The notes: generated by a model from the sequence alone, not told the origin. 64,000 bases of DNA from CAYUAI01 sp964442745 (GCA_964442745.1 CAYUAI010000010.1:1-64000), one strand, 5' to 3'; shown: positions 8,260 through 17,471, numbered from the stretch's first letter. Translations and numbers: made by a program.

Positions 8260-10812
8260 ATGGGCCAACGTCGTTTTAAGTCCTTGCTGCGTGTTGGCTT
8301 TATTTGGCTCATCATGGCTAGTTTTTTGATGAGTTTGGGTTGCCAGCACGAGTCGGCAGAAAACCAGTTACCGATTGCTGAAGCCGGAGAAGATCAAACG
8401 GTCGCGCCGGGGAGTCAAGTGAATCTAGATGGGACAGCCTCTTCTGATATAGAAACGCCGATTCTTCGCTTTAATTGGACCATCGTGGATAAACCTAAAG
8501 GCAGTAATACCTTATTATCTGAACCCGTCGGTGCGGTTCCTTTTTTTATCGCTGACAAGGTTGGGCGTTATATTATGCAATTGGTGGTTTTTGATGGGCT
8601 CTCTTATAGCGAGGCGGATCATGTGACGATTATCGTGCAAAATGCGTTGCCAATGGCGGTGGCTAATTTTACGAGTTCTGATGTGGGTGAGGTGGTGCAG
8701 CTTGATGCGAGTCTATCCAGCGATCTCGATGGTGAGCCACTGACGTACGAATGGTTGTTATCTTCAAAGCCACCCACCAGTCAAGCGGTCATTGTGAATA
8801 ACACCTTGATACAGGCTCAGTTCATTGCGGATACGCCGGGTCAATATATTGTGCATTTGTTGGTTAATGATGGGTTTCAAAATAGTGAGCCTGCAAAGTT
8901 GATGATTGATATTGGTACGATTGGCTTGCCGCCCGTGGCAGAAGCCGGGAACGATATTGCCCTTTTTAAAGGTCGGCAGGTACGTTTAGATGGCAGCCAG
9001 TCCTTTGATCCTGATGGTGAGAGTCTCACGTACCAATGGAAATTTTTAAAGGTACCCGTTGGCGCTTTTGTCAAGCTCGATGATGATCGCTCAGCCACGC
9101 CAACAATTGACATTAATGTGTTGGGTGGTTATGTACTTCAGTTGGTGGTGCGGGATAGCTTAGGGGTGAGCCATCCCGATACGGTATTAATCACCTATCA
9201 TAAAAACCCGGATCGACCCTGTGTAGATTGCCATGATGGGCGGTCTGCCCCCGGTATGAATGAAGGACATTTGACGCTGCGTGATGACTGTGGTGTATGC
9301 CATAGGCCTGAAAACTGGAAACCGGTTAAAGGGGTACCAGTCCATTTAACCGTGCCAGAAATATGTGATAACTGTCATGTCGCAAAGGGAATTGCCACGG
9401 CTAAGTCAGCCAATCATCGGCCAACTGAAAATGATTGCAAGGATTGCCATTTCGTTGATGCATGGATACCGGCGAACATTGAACCGCGGCCCCCCTTATT
9501 TGATCATCAAGGGTTGATCAGTGGATGTAATCAGTGCCATGTTGATGCGAGCAATGGCAAACCATTAAGTCATGTGCCTTCCTCCGATTTATGCAGTGCT
9601 TGTCATTCCTCCGATCAATGGATACCTGCATTGCATTTAGAGCATACGGATGCATTTCGAGGATGTTCCATTTGTCATGACAATAATTTGGCTAAAGGAA
9701 AACCGTTACTTCACATACGAAGTTCAGCGAAATGTAACCAATGTCATATGAAGTATCGTTTTAAGCCGGTGGCAACGGTGAACCATAGTGAAACGCAAGG
9801 GGATTGCATCAGTTGTCATGATGGAAAGCTGGCTCAAGGCAAAAGCGCACAACATCCTGAGTCTAGTAATATTTGTGATGAGTGTCATTCAGTGGTGAAC
9901 TGGATGACAATTATTCGAATCCAAGCGCATGCGGGTGTCACAGGTCAATGTGATGCGTGTCATGATGGTGCTCAAGCGCTGGGTAAGTTGGATGGACCCA
10001 AACGCTTTCACTTAGAGACTACGGCCATGTGTGAAGCTTGTCATCGCATTGTGAGCTGGTTGCCGTTGTTATCTATGGAACACCGGGAAGTGACTGGCGA
10101 GTGTCAGTCTTGTCACGTAACACCACCCGAGTTATTGCCTTCGCTTACCACGCCCGGTGAAAATCATATTGCGACCAGCGATCAATGTGGTGCGTGCCAT
10201 GTGACTAATGTCTGGTTACCCACGTTTAAAGTGGCCCATACCGAAGTGCTTGGTGATTGCATTTTATGTCATGATGGGGAAACGGCAACCGGTCGGTCAG
10301 ATAATCACGTGGCGAGTAGTGAGTTATGTGGTGCGTGTCATGCCACCAAAGAGTGGGTACCGGTGGTGGTGATGGATCATGATGAAATCACCAATCAAAG
10401 CGCTTGTGTTGAGTGTCATAATGGTACATTAGCAACAGGCCAGCCGGAGACTCATCTGCCAACCTCAACGAGTTGTAAGGCATGCCATGCAACACGAGTT
10501 TGGCAGCCCAATGTGATTGTCGATCATAATGAGGTGAGAGGGAAATGTGTTGATTGTCACAATGGGAATTTAGCGTCAGGAAAAATACGAGGGCATCAAC
10601 CAACATCTGACAATTGTACTCAATGTCACATGACGTCACGTTGGACACCGGTGTTTACCGTCGATCACCAGCAAGTGCTAGGCGTATGTGTGGTCTGTCA
10701 TAAGGCGCCGTTAAATCATGGGCAAGTGGGGATTCGTGACCAATGTGAAGATTGTCATATTACTCAATGGTGGGCGGAGGTTAAGCAACCATTGCCGAAA
10801 AATCAGCAATGA
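8260..10812 (+). CDS. PKD-domain multiheme cytochrome c lipoprotein, 22 CXXCH motifs
   Basis: An 850-residue paralog of the preceding gene. The signal peptide ends in a lipobox at SLGC (Cys28). It has three PKD-like repeats (about residues 38-320, with PIAEAGEDQ, the PVAEAGNDIALF segment and DPDGESLTYQW), then 22 CXXCH motifs in the same two-heme unit, with N-G-x-x-A-x-G-K between the motifs. It has four motifs more than its neighbour, mainly in the C-terminal half, so the two differ by gain or loss of whole units. Both end with a PLPKN-type tail. The 241-bp gap between them has no strong terminator, so co-transcription is possible. Probable role: extracytoplasmic electron transfer. PKD domains suggest adhesion to a surface or to another protein. 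TATTTTAGGTGGGAG upstream serves as ribosome-binding site. Confidence 0.88.
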   Translation: MGQRRFKSLLRVGFIWLIMASFLMSLGCQHESAENQLPIAEAGEDQTVAPGSQVNLDGTASSDIETPILRFNWTIVDKPKGSNTLLSEPVGAVPFFIADKVGRYIMQLVVFDGLSYSEADHVTIIVQNALPMAVANFTSSDVGEVVQLDASLSSDLDGEPLTYEWLLSSKPPTSQAVIVNNTLIQAQFIADTPGQYIVHLLVNDGFQNSEPAKLMIDIGTIGLPPVAEAGNDIALFKGRQVRLDGSQSFDPDGESLTYQWKFLKVPVGAFVKLDDDRSATPTIDINVLGGYVLQLVVRDSLGVSHPDTVLITYHKNPDRPCVDCHDGRSAPGMNEGHLTLRDDCGVCHRPENWKPVKGVPVHLTVPEICDNCHVAKGIATAKSANHRPTENDCKDCHFVDAWIPANIEPRPPLFDHQGLISGCNQCHVDASNGKPLSHVPSSDLCSACHSSDQWIPALHLEHTDAFRGCSICHDNNLAKGKPLLHIRSSAKCNQCHMKYRFKPVATVNHSETQGDCISCHDGKLAQGKSAQHPESSNICDECHSVVNWMTIIRIQAHAGVTGQCDACHDGAQALGKLDGPKRFHLETTAMCEACHRIVSWLPLLSMEHREVTGECQSCHVTPPELLPSLTTPGENHIATSDQCGACHVTNVWLPTFKVAHTEVLGDCILCHDGETATGRSDNHVASSELCGACHATKEWVPVVVMDHDEITNQSACVECHNGTLATGQPETHLPTSTSCKACHATRVWQPNVIVDHNEVRGKCVDCHNGNLASGKIRGHQPTSDNCTQCHMTSRWTPVFTVDHQQVLGVCVVCHKAPLNHGQVGIRDQCEDCHITQWWAEVKQPLPKNQQ

Positions 10813-10884
10813 GTAAGTTATTGCGCGCTCAAGCAATGACAATTTTACTTTATCGTTGACTCTATGATGGTTTTGCTTCACTTA

Positions 10885-11146
10885 GTAAGACGTAAGTTTA
10901 AATTGATTTCAGAGAAAAATAGATGGGTAGCGTGGATTAAGCGTAGCGAATCCACGAGGAACAAGCGTCGAAAACCAATGAATTTACCCTTGGCCTTGTC
11001 ATCATTCAATACCACACTGGCACATGATGACACCGCTCATTGCTGACGTGGATTCGCTACGCTTAATCTACGCTACCTGGAGAAAAGAAGAGAAAGGGGT
11101 ATTTTTTAATGATTTTTCCTGAAATCAGTTTAAACTTACGGTAAGA
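10885..11146. mobile_element. MITE-like nested inverted-repeat element with 6-bp direct repeats
   Basis: The 250-bp core (10891-11140) begins CGTAAGTTTAAATTGATTTC and ends with the near-perfect reverse complement (11112-11140). Inside lies a second pair of 31-bp arms, 10926-10956 and 11047-11077, that match at 30 of 31 positions (GCGTAGCGAATCCACG and its complement). GTAAGA flanks the core directly on both sides (10885-10890 and 11141-11146), as expected for a target-site duplication. No transposase is encoded; the small frame at 10864-11046 is only a by-product of the repeats. This is consistent with a non-autonomous element inserted downstream of the cytochrome pair. Confidence 0.72.
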
Positions 11147-11276
11147 CAATAAATTAAAAATACAATATACAATATCAATGAATAGTTTTTTTGCGGGGTT
11201 GTTGCCTGTATAATATTTTCGGCATCCTTATCGAGGATGGAAAAAAGAATGTTTAAATATATGGGGAACAAATATA

Positions 11277-12188
11277 ATGTCAAATAAAGTATCCAAAATT
11301 GTTGTCGCAGTCGTTGTAAGCTTGGTGGGGGGGGCGAGTTTTTCAGCCTCTGCGGCTCCCATTGTAACGGACTGGGATTTTACCTGGGAGTCCGGTTTTA
11401 CATCATGGGAACCCGCCGGGGTCACCGGTATCGGGGATAACACCTATTTAACGACACCTAACGATGAGTTACCGCTTTTTGCCGGAGGCATACAAGGCTT
11501 ACCTTTTGCAAGTGCGGCGAGTCGCCTATCTTGGGGCGTCCCAGCACCAGCAGGATCGGGGCAAAGTTCATTATCGGTGGGGGCCGCCACTAATGGCAGT
11601 TTATCGGGGTCGGTAGCAACCGACGGTGCCGCGCAAAGTACTGTGCAGGTCATTCATAGTAATCGACCTATTACCGGCACTTTTTTATCATCCGCTTCCC
11701 TATTTGGTGTGTTGTTTTTAGATCCAGTGTTACCTGATCCACCGTATAGTACCGACCCGGGGACTGGGGCGTCACCGGTGCCAGCCTTGGTATTTAATTT
11801 TAATTTTGTAGAAACGCGGAATACAATACCCTGTGATGTGAGCGAAAGTTCGATGCCTTGTGATGACATCTTGATTGTCGATGTGGCCACCTCAGGTTTT
11901 GACGTGAGCGATAATAGTTTGAATCAGAATTTTAGCTATTTCGGCAATGATTACAATGCCAAATTCTTTTTAGAAGGTTTGAGTGTTCTTGAGACCAGCG
12001 CTTGTGTTGCTGGTGGGCGTGCTGCAGGTTGTATTGGCTTAACGACAATAGAGAATCAAGAGAACGCTTTTCAGGCTAAATTACAGATCACGACACAGCA
12101 ATTTGTCTCTGAGCCTGGTGTATTGGCCTTGTTTGGTATGGGTTTAGGTGGCTTGGGTTTGATGCGTCGTCGACGTCAGACGACTTGA
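11277..12188 (+). CDS. THxN-family PEP-CTERM exported protein
   Basis: A 303-residue secreted protein. The N-terminal signal peptide ends near ASAAP (about residue 27). The C-terminus is a PEP-CTERM sorting tail: SEPGVLALFGMGLGG, a hydrophobic helix and then MRRRRQ. SEP replaces the more common PEP/VPEP. The body resembles the THxN group: RLSWGVPAPAG...GQSSL, IHSNRPITG at the THxN position, a FNFVETRNT strand, DDILIVD and GCIGLTTIENQENAFQ. In known systems an exosortase recognises the tail and processes the protein at the inner membrane, often in strains that make exopolysaccharide. No exosortase lies in this window. It has its own start region just downstream of the MITE-like element and a terminator after the stop. 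Confidence 0.83.
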   Translation: MSNKVSKIVVAVVVSLVGGASFSASAAPIVTDWDFTWESGFTSWEPAGVTGIGDNTYLTTPNDELPLFAGGIQGLPFASAASRLSWGVPAPAGSGQSSLSVGAATNGSLSGSVATDGAAQSTVQVIHSNRPITGTFLSSASLFGVLFLDPVLPDPPYSTDPGTGASPVPALVFNFNFVETRNTIPCDVSESSMPCDDILIVDVATSGFDVSDNSLNQNFSYFGNDYNAKFFLEGLSVLETSACVAGGRAAGCIGLTTIENQENAFQAKLQITTQQFVSEPGVLALFGMGLGGLGLMRRRRQTT

Positions 12189-12203
12189 AATTTTAATCTT
12201 TTC

Positions 12204-12240
12204 TAAAAAATGATGACCTAATAAGGTCGTCATTTTTTTA
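12204..12240. terminator. Bidirectional rho-independent terminator
   Basis: AAAAAATGATGACC pairs with GGTCGTCATTTTTT around a short TAATAA loop, with A and T tracts on both sides. It lies between the convergent PEP-CTERM gene and yceH and can serve both. Confidence 0.85.
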
Positions 12241-12248
12241 GTAGAGAT

Positions 12249-12905
12249 TTATTGTTGATTAATATATTCTTTCAAGAAAGTCAGTTCTTCCTCCAGTATT
12301 GCGATCCGCTGTTCAAGTTGTGTTAATCGATCGTTTTCAATGGTGGCGGTGATTTGATTTGGCGTGTCATGTTGTTGGTTTGGCTGTTGGTCATGGGATT
12401 GTTCAAAAAATAAATGTGCAAAACGTCCCTCTCGGCGTCCAGCTTGTCGGGCGAGCGCTATTACATAAGGTCCATCTTCTCTTTCAGCTAATTTAGTTAA
12501 GGTTGATTCTACTTGAGATAGGTTGTCAAATTCACATAAACGTGTTGTCCGGGTGCGAATTTCCCTTATCGTTTGTGGACCTCGTAATAATAAAATACAT
12601 AAAATAGCCAGTTCCTGTTTGGAAAAGGTGTATTTTTCGATGGCGTCGTCTGATAAGCGATGCGAGTATTTATTGACGCGACTGCCAGAAAGCTGTCGTT
12701 CAGTGATTAAAAACTTGTCGCTTAATGATTGTATATTGTCGAGGACTTCCGTGTCTGATAGATGCATGACTGGATCACGGTTGCTTTTTTGGTTGCATGC
12801 ATTGGTCAGTGCATTTAAAGTTAATGGGTAATAATCGGGCGTTGTCATTTGTTTTTCAATGAGTGCGCCTAATATTCGAGCTTCTATCGGTGTGAGAATA
12901 TCCAT
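12249..12905 (-). CDS. yceH: YceH (DUF480) family protein
   Basis: A 218-residue cytoplasmic protein of the DUF480 family. Signature parts are the opening LTPIEARILGALIEKQMTTPDYYPLTLNAL-like block (residues 4-31), then NQKSNRDPVM, and later LLLRGPQTIREIR and GREGRFAHLF. The fold is two winged-helix domains; the C-terminus here adds a short coiled coil (LEQRIAILEEELTFLKE). The biochemical function of the family is not established. The gene stands alone, convergent with the PEP-CTERM gene and followed by a shared terminator. Confidence 0.92.
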   Translation of the reverse strand: MDILTPIEARILGALIEKQMTTPDYYPLTLNALTNACNQKSNRDPVMHLSDTEVLDNIQSLSDKFLITERQLSGSRVNKYSHRLSDDAIEKYTFSKQELAILCILLLRGPQTIREIRTRTTRLCEFDNLSQVESTLTKLAEREDGPYVIALARQAGRREGRFAHLFFEQSHDQQPNQQHDTPNQITATIENDRLTQLEQRIAILEEELTFLKEYINQQ

Positions 12906-12976
12906 GCAAGTGCCCTGATGGTTGATGGTAAAGCAATATAGTTGATATTGGCTGATTATGCTATGGACAGTGGGGG

Positions 12977-15247
12977 CTATTTCCCAGGTCGAAGTAAGCC
13001 GCCTAAACCGACTTTTTCAAGCTCATTGTTTAGCATGGCCCGAATGGATTTGGCGTCTTCCATACGGTGTGCTTGTTCGAGTAAATCACGAGCGCGTACA
13101 TAGCTAATACTCCGAATAACCCATTTAATACGCGGCAGAGCGACCACATTCATACTTAAACTTCCCATGCTAATTCCCATGCCTAACAGCAAAATGACGG
13201 CGGCAGGATCCCCCGCCATTTCACCACAAATACTGACTGGAATGTGATTAATCGAGCCACTGTCAATGACATGTTGCACGGCCATGATAACGGCCGGATG
13301 CAGGCAATCGTATAAGCTGGCGACGTTTGGGTTATTGCGATCCACGGCTAAGAGGTATTGGACTAAGTCGTTGGTACCCACTGACATAAAATCAACCCGC
13401 TTGGCAATAAGCGGTGCTTGATAAACGGCAGAAGGCACTTCAATCATGGCGCCGATTCGAGGCATGCATATATCTTTATGCCCTTCATTAATGAGTTCAT
13501 TTCTAGCGCGACGGATTAGTACGAGTGATTCATTAATCTCTGTGACACTGGATATCATGGGTAGTAGCACATTCAGATTGATTAACCCTTCGCTGGCCTT
13601 TAACATAGCGCGCAGTTGAACAAGGAAAATATCCGGATGATCTAAACTGATTCGAATACCGCGCCAACCGAGAAAGGGATTGTCTTCTTTGATAGGAAAA
13701 TAGGATAAGTTTTTGTCACCTCCAATGTCTAAGGTACGTAAGGTGACCAGGCGAGGTGAGAAGGATTGTAGCACCTGTCGATACAGTTGTGTTTGTTCTT
13801 GTTCGCTAGGGAATTGGTCTCGGATCATGAAGGGAAATTCAGTACGGTATAAGCCTATCCCTTCGGCTCCACTATTGATTGACGAGGTCGTGTCTGAAAG
13901 CAGGCCGGTGTTGACATACAAAGGAATTCTAACTTTATCCGGTGTTTCAGCGGGCTGGTCTTTCAACGCTTCGAGTCCTGCGGAAAGTTCTTGCTCTTCT
14001 TTCATCAGGCGGGTGTATTCTTTTTTAACTGTGTGAGATGGGGAGATGTATAGGCATCCCTGATAGCCATCGACCACGACGGTCAACCCGTCTAGACTGC
14101 TGGTGGGTAAATCAACGGCGCCCATGATAGTTGGTACACCTAATGCGCGGGCCAATATGGCGACATGTGAAGAGCCGGAGCCGTGGGTGCATACCACGGC
14201 GGTGAGTTGTTCAATGGGGACTTCCATTAGATTCGAGGCGGTGAGTTCATCACCGATGAGTATGGTTTTTTTAGGGTAGGTCCGAGGGCCTCGGGTTTTA
14301 GACTGCAAGTGCATTAAAATGCGGCGTCCCAGGTCTCGAATATCTTGAGCACGTTCACGCAAGTAGTTGTCTTCCATTTGGGAGAAGACTTTTACCTGGT
14401 CTTGAACGGTGTCACGCAGGGCGGCTGATGCCCACAAGCCTTGCTGGATGCGACTGATGGTTTTTTGAATGAGGCTATCGCTTTTTAGCATTAATAAATA
14501 GGCATCAAAAATGGCCGAATCTTCAGCGGGCAAGTGAGCGACACGTTTTTTAATGGCTAAAATTTCTTGTTCAGTCGCTGAAATTGCATTGCGAAACGCT
14601 TGAGTTTCTCCTTCTAAATCGTCAGTGTGGCGATTGGGAACGGCTTCTAAGTCGGCGGGCGGGTAAATAACAACCGCTTGCCCAATCGCCACGCCTGGTG
14701 CGCCGGGTAGACCCCTAAATGGCCGGTCATGACTGATGTTTTTTCCGTTGAGTTCTGCAATGCCGCCACTGGCTTCTGCATGGGCAATGGCGCCTGCTAG
14801 TTGCGCTGCCATGGTGACTAACAGGGTCACTTCATCCTCTTCAAAGCGCCGGTGTTCTTGTTGCTGTACGACTAAAACACCAAATACATTGCGGTGATGG
14901 ATGATAGGTACGCCTAAAAATCCATGGTAACAATCCTCGCCAGTTTCTGGGATATATTTGTAATTTGGGTGTCGGTGTGCGTTGCGGATATTAAAGGGTT
15001 CAGTACGTTGGCTAACAAGCCCGATTAAGCCTTCAGAAGCCGCTAATCGGACATTGCCGATTGCGCTGGGGTTTAATCCATCGGTAGCGACTAAAATATT
15101 TTCTTTGGTCACCGGTGCAGTTAAATAAACAGAGCAGACATCGGCATGCATCACCTGCTTGACACGACGTACCATCAGCGATAGTACTTGCTCGAAATTT
15201 TCTGCAGTGTTGACTTCTTGTATGATACGGCGCAGTGTTTCTAGCAC
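12977..15247 (-). CDS. ptsP: Phosphoenolpyruvate-protein phosphotransferase PtsP (EI-Ntr)
   Basis: A 756-residue protein with the EI-Ntr architecture. An N-terminal GAF domain (about 1-160, with FLGVPIIHHRNVFGVLVVQQ-type core) is followed by the PEP-utilising N domain (about 185-310), the phosphohistidine domain with the active His in GSGSSHVAILAR (about 350-410) and the C-terminal PEP-binding barrel with RTEFPFM and the catalytic Cys of SICGEMAGD. It starts the nitrogen phosphotransferase relay (PtsP to NPr to EIIA-Ntr), which links nitrogen and carbon status to potassium and stress control. In many gammaproteobacteria rppH lies directly upstream, as here, but a 390-bp spacer containing a repeated sequence separates the two in this genome. 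Confidence 0.95.
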   Translation of the reverse strand: MLETLRRIIQEVNTAENFEQVLSLMVRRVKQVMHADVCSVYLTAPVTKENILVATDGLNPSAIGNVRLAASEGLIGLVSQRTEPFNIRNAHRHPNYKYIPETGEDCYHGFLGVPIIHHRNVFGVLVVQQQEHRRFEEDEVTLLVTMAAQLAGAIAHAEASGGIAELNGKNISHDRPFRGLPGAPGVAIGQAVVIYPPADLEAVPNRHTDDLEGETQAFRNAISATEQEILAIKKRVAHLPAEDSAIFDAYLLMLKSDSLIQKTISRIQQGLWASAALRDTVQDQVKVFSQMEDNYLRERAQDIRDLGRRILMHLQSKTRGPRTYPKKTILIGDELTASNLMEVPIEQLTAVVCTHGSGSSHVAILARALGVPTIMGAVDLPTSSLDGLTVVVDGYQGCLYISPSHTVKKEYTRLMKEEQELSAGLEALKDQPAETPDKVRIPLYVNTGLLSDTTSSINSGAEGIGLYRTEFPFMIRDQFPSEQEQTQLYRQVLQSFSPRLVTLRTLDIGGDKNLSYFPIKEDNPFLGWRGIRISLDHPDIFLVQLRAMLKASEGLINLNVLLPMISSVTEINESLVLIRRARNELINEGHKDICMPRIGAMIEVPSAVYQAPLIAKRVDFMSVGTNDLVQYLLAVDRNNPNVASLYDCLHPAVIMAVQHVIDSGSINHIPVSICGEMAGDPAAVILLLGMGISMGSLSMNVVALPRIKWVIRSISYVRARDLLEQAHRMEDAKSIRAMLNNELEKVGLGGLLRPGK

Positions 15248-15637
15248 AAGTTTTCCTGAAAGATGTAGTATTGCTTAAATAATATCATTGATTGAGAGGT
15301 GCAGCTGCACTTAGGAATGAGGGATTGATTAAAATACCCATCGAGCCGGTCTTTTTGCCCGTCGGTTACCTCGCTCACTAGGTGCCCCACGGGACCGTGA
15401 AAACGACAAACAAAAATCCGGCGCAATATAGGTACTTTAATTTCAGCCTCATTCCTTCACATAAATAAGCGGATTTTTCGCTTACTTAGAAGAGTCGGGT
15501 AGTATCTATACCTTCTTCAGAAAAAACCTGTGAAATCAATTTTCTTCGCGATTTTCAAGCGTCAAACTGCCCAATGTCGGAACTTAGAACGCAAAGTCTA
15601 TTGCGCAAATATCATCCGTGAAACCCAGGGGTGTCGG
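15248..15637. other. rppH-ptsP spacer containing a dispersed repeat
   Basis: No convincing gene was found. The right half (15501-15590) is copy 1 of a diverged repeat also found at 17299-17386, 17402-17471 and, in part, 18524-18561. The left half is unremarkable. Confidence 0.55.
15501..15590 (+). repeat. Dispersed ~90-bp repeat, copy 1
   Basis: Aligns along its whole length with the reverse complement of 17299-17386. Shared landmarks are CTTCAGAAAAA, TGAAATCAATT / TGAGATCAATT, TCGCGAT and CCCAATGTCGGA followed by TTAGAAC / TAAGAAC. It lies between ptsP and rppH. Confidence 0.65.
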
Positions 15638-16147
15638 TTATATTTTGTATGTATTTCGGCTCATGATATAGTTTTGGCCTAAAATAATCGGTGCCAATTC
15701 AGAAAGTGCACGTTGGTATACATTTCTTTTGAATGAGACGACTTCACCTAATGGGTGCCAATAATCCACCCAACGCCAGAAATCGAATTCAGGCGCATTC
15801 GATAAGTTGAGCTGAATATATTCATCTGATTTATTTAATCGTAGCATAAACCAACGCTGTTTTTGCCCAATACAAAGAGGTTTGCAGTTGTATCGGATGA
15901 GGCGCTTGGGCAATTGATAATGTAGCCAATGTTGTGTTGAGCCAATGATACTCACATGATGTGGGCTTAAGCCGACTTCTTCTTTAAGTTCACGAAATAA
16001 TGCCTGTTTTGGCGTTTCATTTTCTTTAATGCCGCCTTGCGGGAATTGCCAGGCCTCTTGGCCGACCCGACGCGCCCATAATAGTTTATCATCTTGATTA
16101 CACAGAATGATGCCTACGTTTAATCTGTATCCGTTTGAGTCGATCAC
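15638..16147 (-). CDS. rppH: RNA pyrophosphohydrolase RppH (Nudix)
   Basis: A 169-residue Nudix hydrolase that removes pyrophosphate from 5'-triphosphorylated mRNA and so starts RNase E decay. The Nudix box is intact (GGIKENETPKQALFREL then KEEVGL, residues about 34-56). Family hallmarks WARR, AWQFPQGG, LPKRLIRY, CIGQKQRWF and PEFDFWRWV-type blocks are all present. The GTG at 16147 (VIDSNGYR) aligns with the Escherichia coli start MIDDDGYR. A TTG four codons upstream is open but unlikely. The C-terminus runs about 10 residues past the usual end. Confidence 0.92.
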   Translation of the reverse strand: MIDSNGYRLNVGIILCNQDDKLLWARRVGQEAWQFPQGGIKENETPKQALFRELKEEVGLSPHHVSIIGSTQHWLHYQLPKRLIRYNCKPLCIGQKQRWFMLRLNKSDEYIQLNLSNAPEFDFWRWVDYWHPLGEVVSFKRNVYQRALSELAPIILGQNYIMSRNTYKI

Positions 16148-16632
16148 GAAAAAAACCAATCATTGATAATTGAACTTAAAAACACCCTTAGCCGCTCATT
16201 TTTCGTGTCCGCGTTTGCTTATCTCAGCCTGAGTGGCGGTATTGAAACCATGAATTCATCTTTCTCAGAATATGGCTAACCCAACATTTCTTTCGTTTAT
16301 TGTTCCACAAGTACACGGTCTGTCGCAAATTTTCCGTAAATACTTATGTATATAATGAGTTTTAATGGGGTTGAAACGTAATGATTTACGATCGCCCTTG
16401 CTATAAGATTAGTCGATAAAGGGGTTTGGCGAGCGGAGGTGAGAACAATGCTTAACCTTTTTTCCTCATGGATACGGGGGGGGGCGGGGCGGGTTGAAGG
16501 GTATGTTAGGCTAACAAATATCCAGCCCAAGCATGGGGTAGTACGATTGCATTGGATCATGGCTAAATGTAATGACGTACCAAGTATTTACTGAGCTGTC
16601 ATCTGCCATCAATTTAAAGGGGAATATAGCGA
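16148..16632. other. Intergenic region between divergent rppH and HAD gene
   Basis: About 480 bp with no recognised gene. It should hold the promoters of rppH (minus) and of the HAD phosphatase (plus). A 48-codon frame at 16448-16594 has a GGAGG a few bases before its ATG but resembles nothing I know and overlaps a G-run; I do not call it a gene. Confidence 0.5.
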
Positions 16633-17286
16633 GTGAGTGTTGCAATTTTTGATTTAGATAATACGTTGCTAAATGGTGATAGTGATTATTTATGGGGTCA
16701 ATATCTGGTTGAGCAAAATGCGGTGGATGTGGTTTGGTATGAGCAGCAAAATCAGCGATTTTATGACGAATATAAAAATGGTAGCTTGGATATCCATGAA
16801 TTTTTACAGTTTAGTTTAAGTCCGCTTGCAAGGTACTCCGTTGTCCAATTAGAGGTGTGGCGTTTGCAATTTATCGAGTCAAAAATATGTCAGATATTGT
16901 TGCCTAAAGCCAGTGAGCTCGTTGAAAAACATCGATCGGAGGGGCATGTTTTATTGATCATTACCGCGACGAATCGTTTCATTGCCGAACCCATTGCGGC
17001 AAAATATAATATTCCTCATTTGTTAGCCACGGAACCTGAGCTGACGACTGAAGGGTATACGGGACGAGTGGTGGGTATTCCTTGCTTTCAGGAGGGGAAG
17101 GTTCAACGTTTAGATGAGTGGTTAGCATTCACTGGGCATTCTCTCGATGGCAGCTATTTTTATAGCGATTCTCATAATGATTTGCCTTTGCTTGAAAAAG
17201 TGACCTATCCGGTGGTGGTGGATCCTGATGAAATATTGGCAGAGCAGGCGGCTAATCGAGGATGGTCTGTGATAAGCTTGCGGTAA
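16633..17286 (+). CDS. HAD-superfamily subfamily IB hydrolase (SerB/CicA-like phosphatase)
   Basis: A 217-residue cytosolic phosphatase. HAD motif I is FDLDNTLLNGD (residues 6-16), motif II is the T of IITATN, and motifs III/IV are the lysine of the EGK stretch and SDSHNDLPLL. This matches the HAD-IB / phosphoserine-phosphatase-like group, whose members act on small phosphomonoesters; the substrate cannot be told from sequence. The GTG start at 16633 is chosen because the protein begins directly with MSVAIFDLDNT and an AAAGGGGAA ribosome-binding site lies about 10 nt upstream. The gene appears monocistronic and is followed by an inverted pair of the dispersed repeat. Confidence 0.85.
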   Translation: MSVAIFDLDNTLLNGDSDYLWGQYLVEQNAVDVVWYEQQNQRFYDEYKNGSLDIHEFLQFSLSPLARYSVVQLEVWRLQFIESKICQILLPKASELVEKHRSEGHVLLIITATNRFIAEPIAAKYNIPHLLATEPELTTEGYTGRVVGIPCFQEGKVQRLDEWLAFTGHSLDGSYFYSDSHNDLPLLEKVTYPVVVDPDEILAEQAANRGWSVISLR

Positions 17287-17298
17287 TTTTCTATGGCT

Positions 17299-17386
17299 GT
17301 TCTTAGATCCGACATTGGGTCGCCTAGTGTTTGAATATCGCGATGAGAATTGATCTCACCGGGGTTTTTCTGAAGGAGGCCATACT
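17299..17386 (-). repeat. Dispersed ~90-bp repeat, copy 2 (inverted)
   Basis: The reverse complement aligns with 15501-15590 throughout. With copy 3 (17402-17471) it forms an inverted pair immediately downstream of the HAD gene, so the transcript could fold. Confidence 0.65.
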
Positions 17387-17401
17387 TAATTGTATGGCCG
17401 G

Positions 17402-17471
17402 CTGCCGAAAAATTTCTGTGAAATCAAGGATCAAGTGAGATTAAATGATAGGCTGCTCAATGTTGGTTAGA
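17402..17471 (+). repeat. Dispersed repeat, copy 3
   Basis: Begins CTGCCGAAAAATTTCTGTGA and ends GCTGCTCAATGTTGGTTAGA, matching copies 1 and 2 at both ends and copy 4 (18524-18561) at GATCAAGTG...ATAGG. The middle has diverged. Confidence 0.5.

Noticed and set aside
6760..10790. Regularly spaced repeats in the cytochrome region that might look like a CRISPR-type array
   Set aside because: The periodicity comes from protein-level CXXCH units, not from identical DNA repeats with unique spacers.
10864..11046. A 60-codon frame after the second cytochrome
   Set aside because: It is made largely of the inverted repeats of the MITE-like element and encodes nothing recognisable.
15241..15426. A 61-codon minus-strand frame upstream of ptsP
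   Set aside because: No family resemblance; it lies in the repeat-bearing spacer and has no ribosome-binding site.
16448..16594. A 48-codon frame with a GGAGG upstream
   Set aside because: It crosses a G-run, resembles no known protein and lies in a promoter region; the support is too thin.
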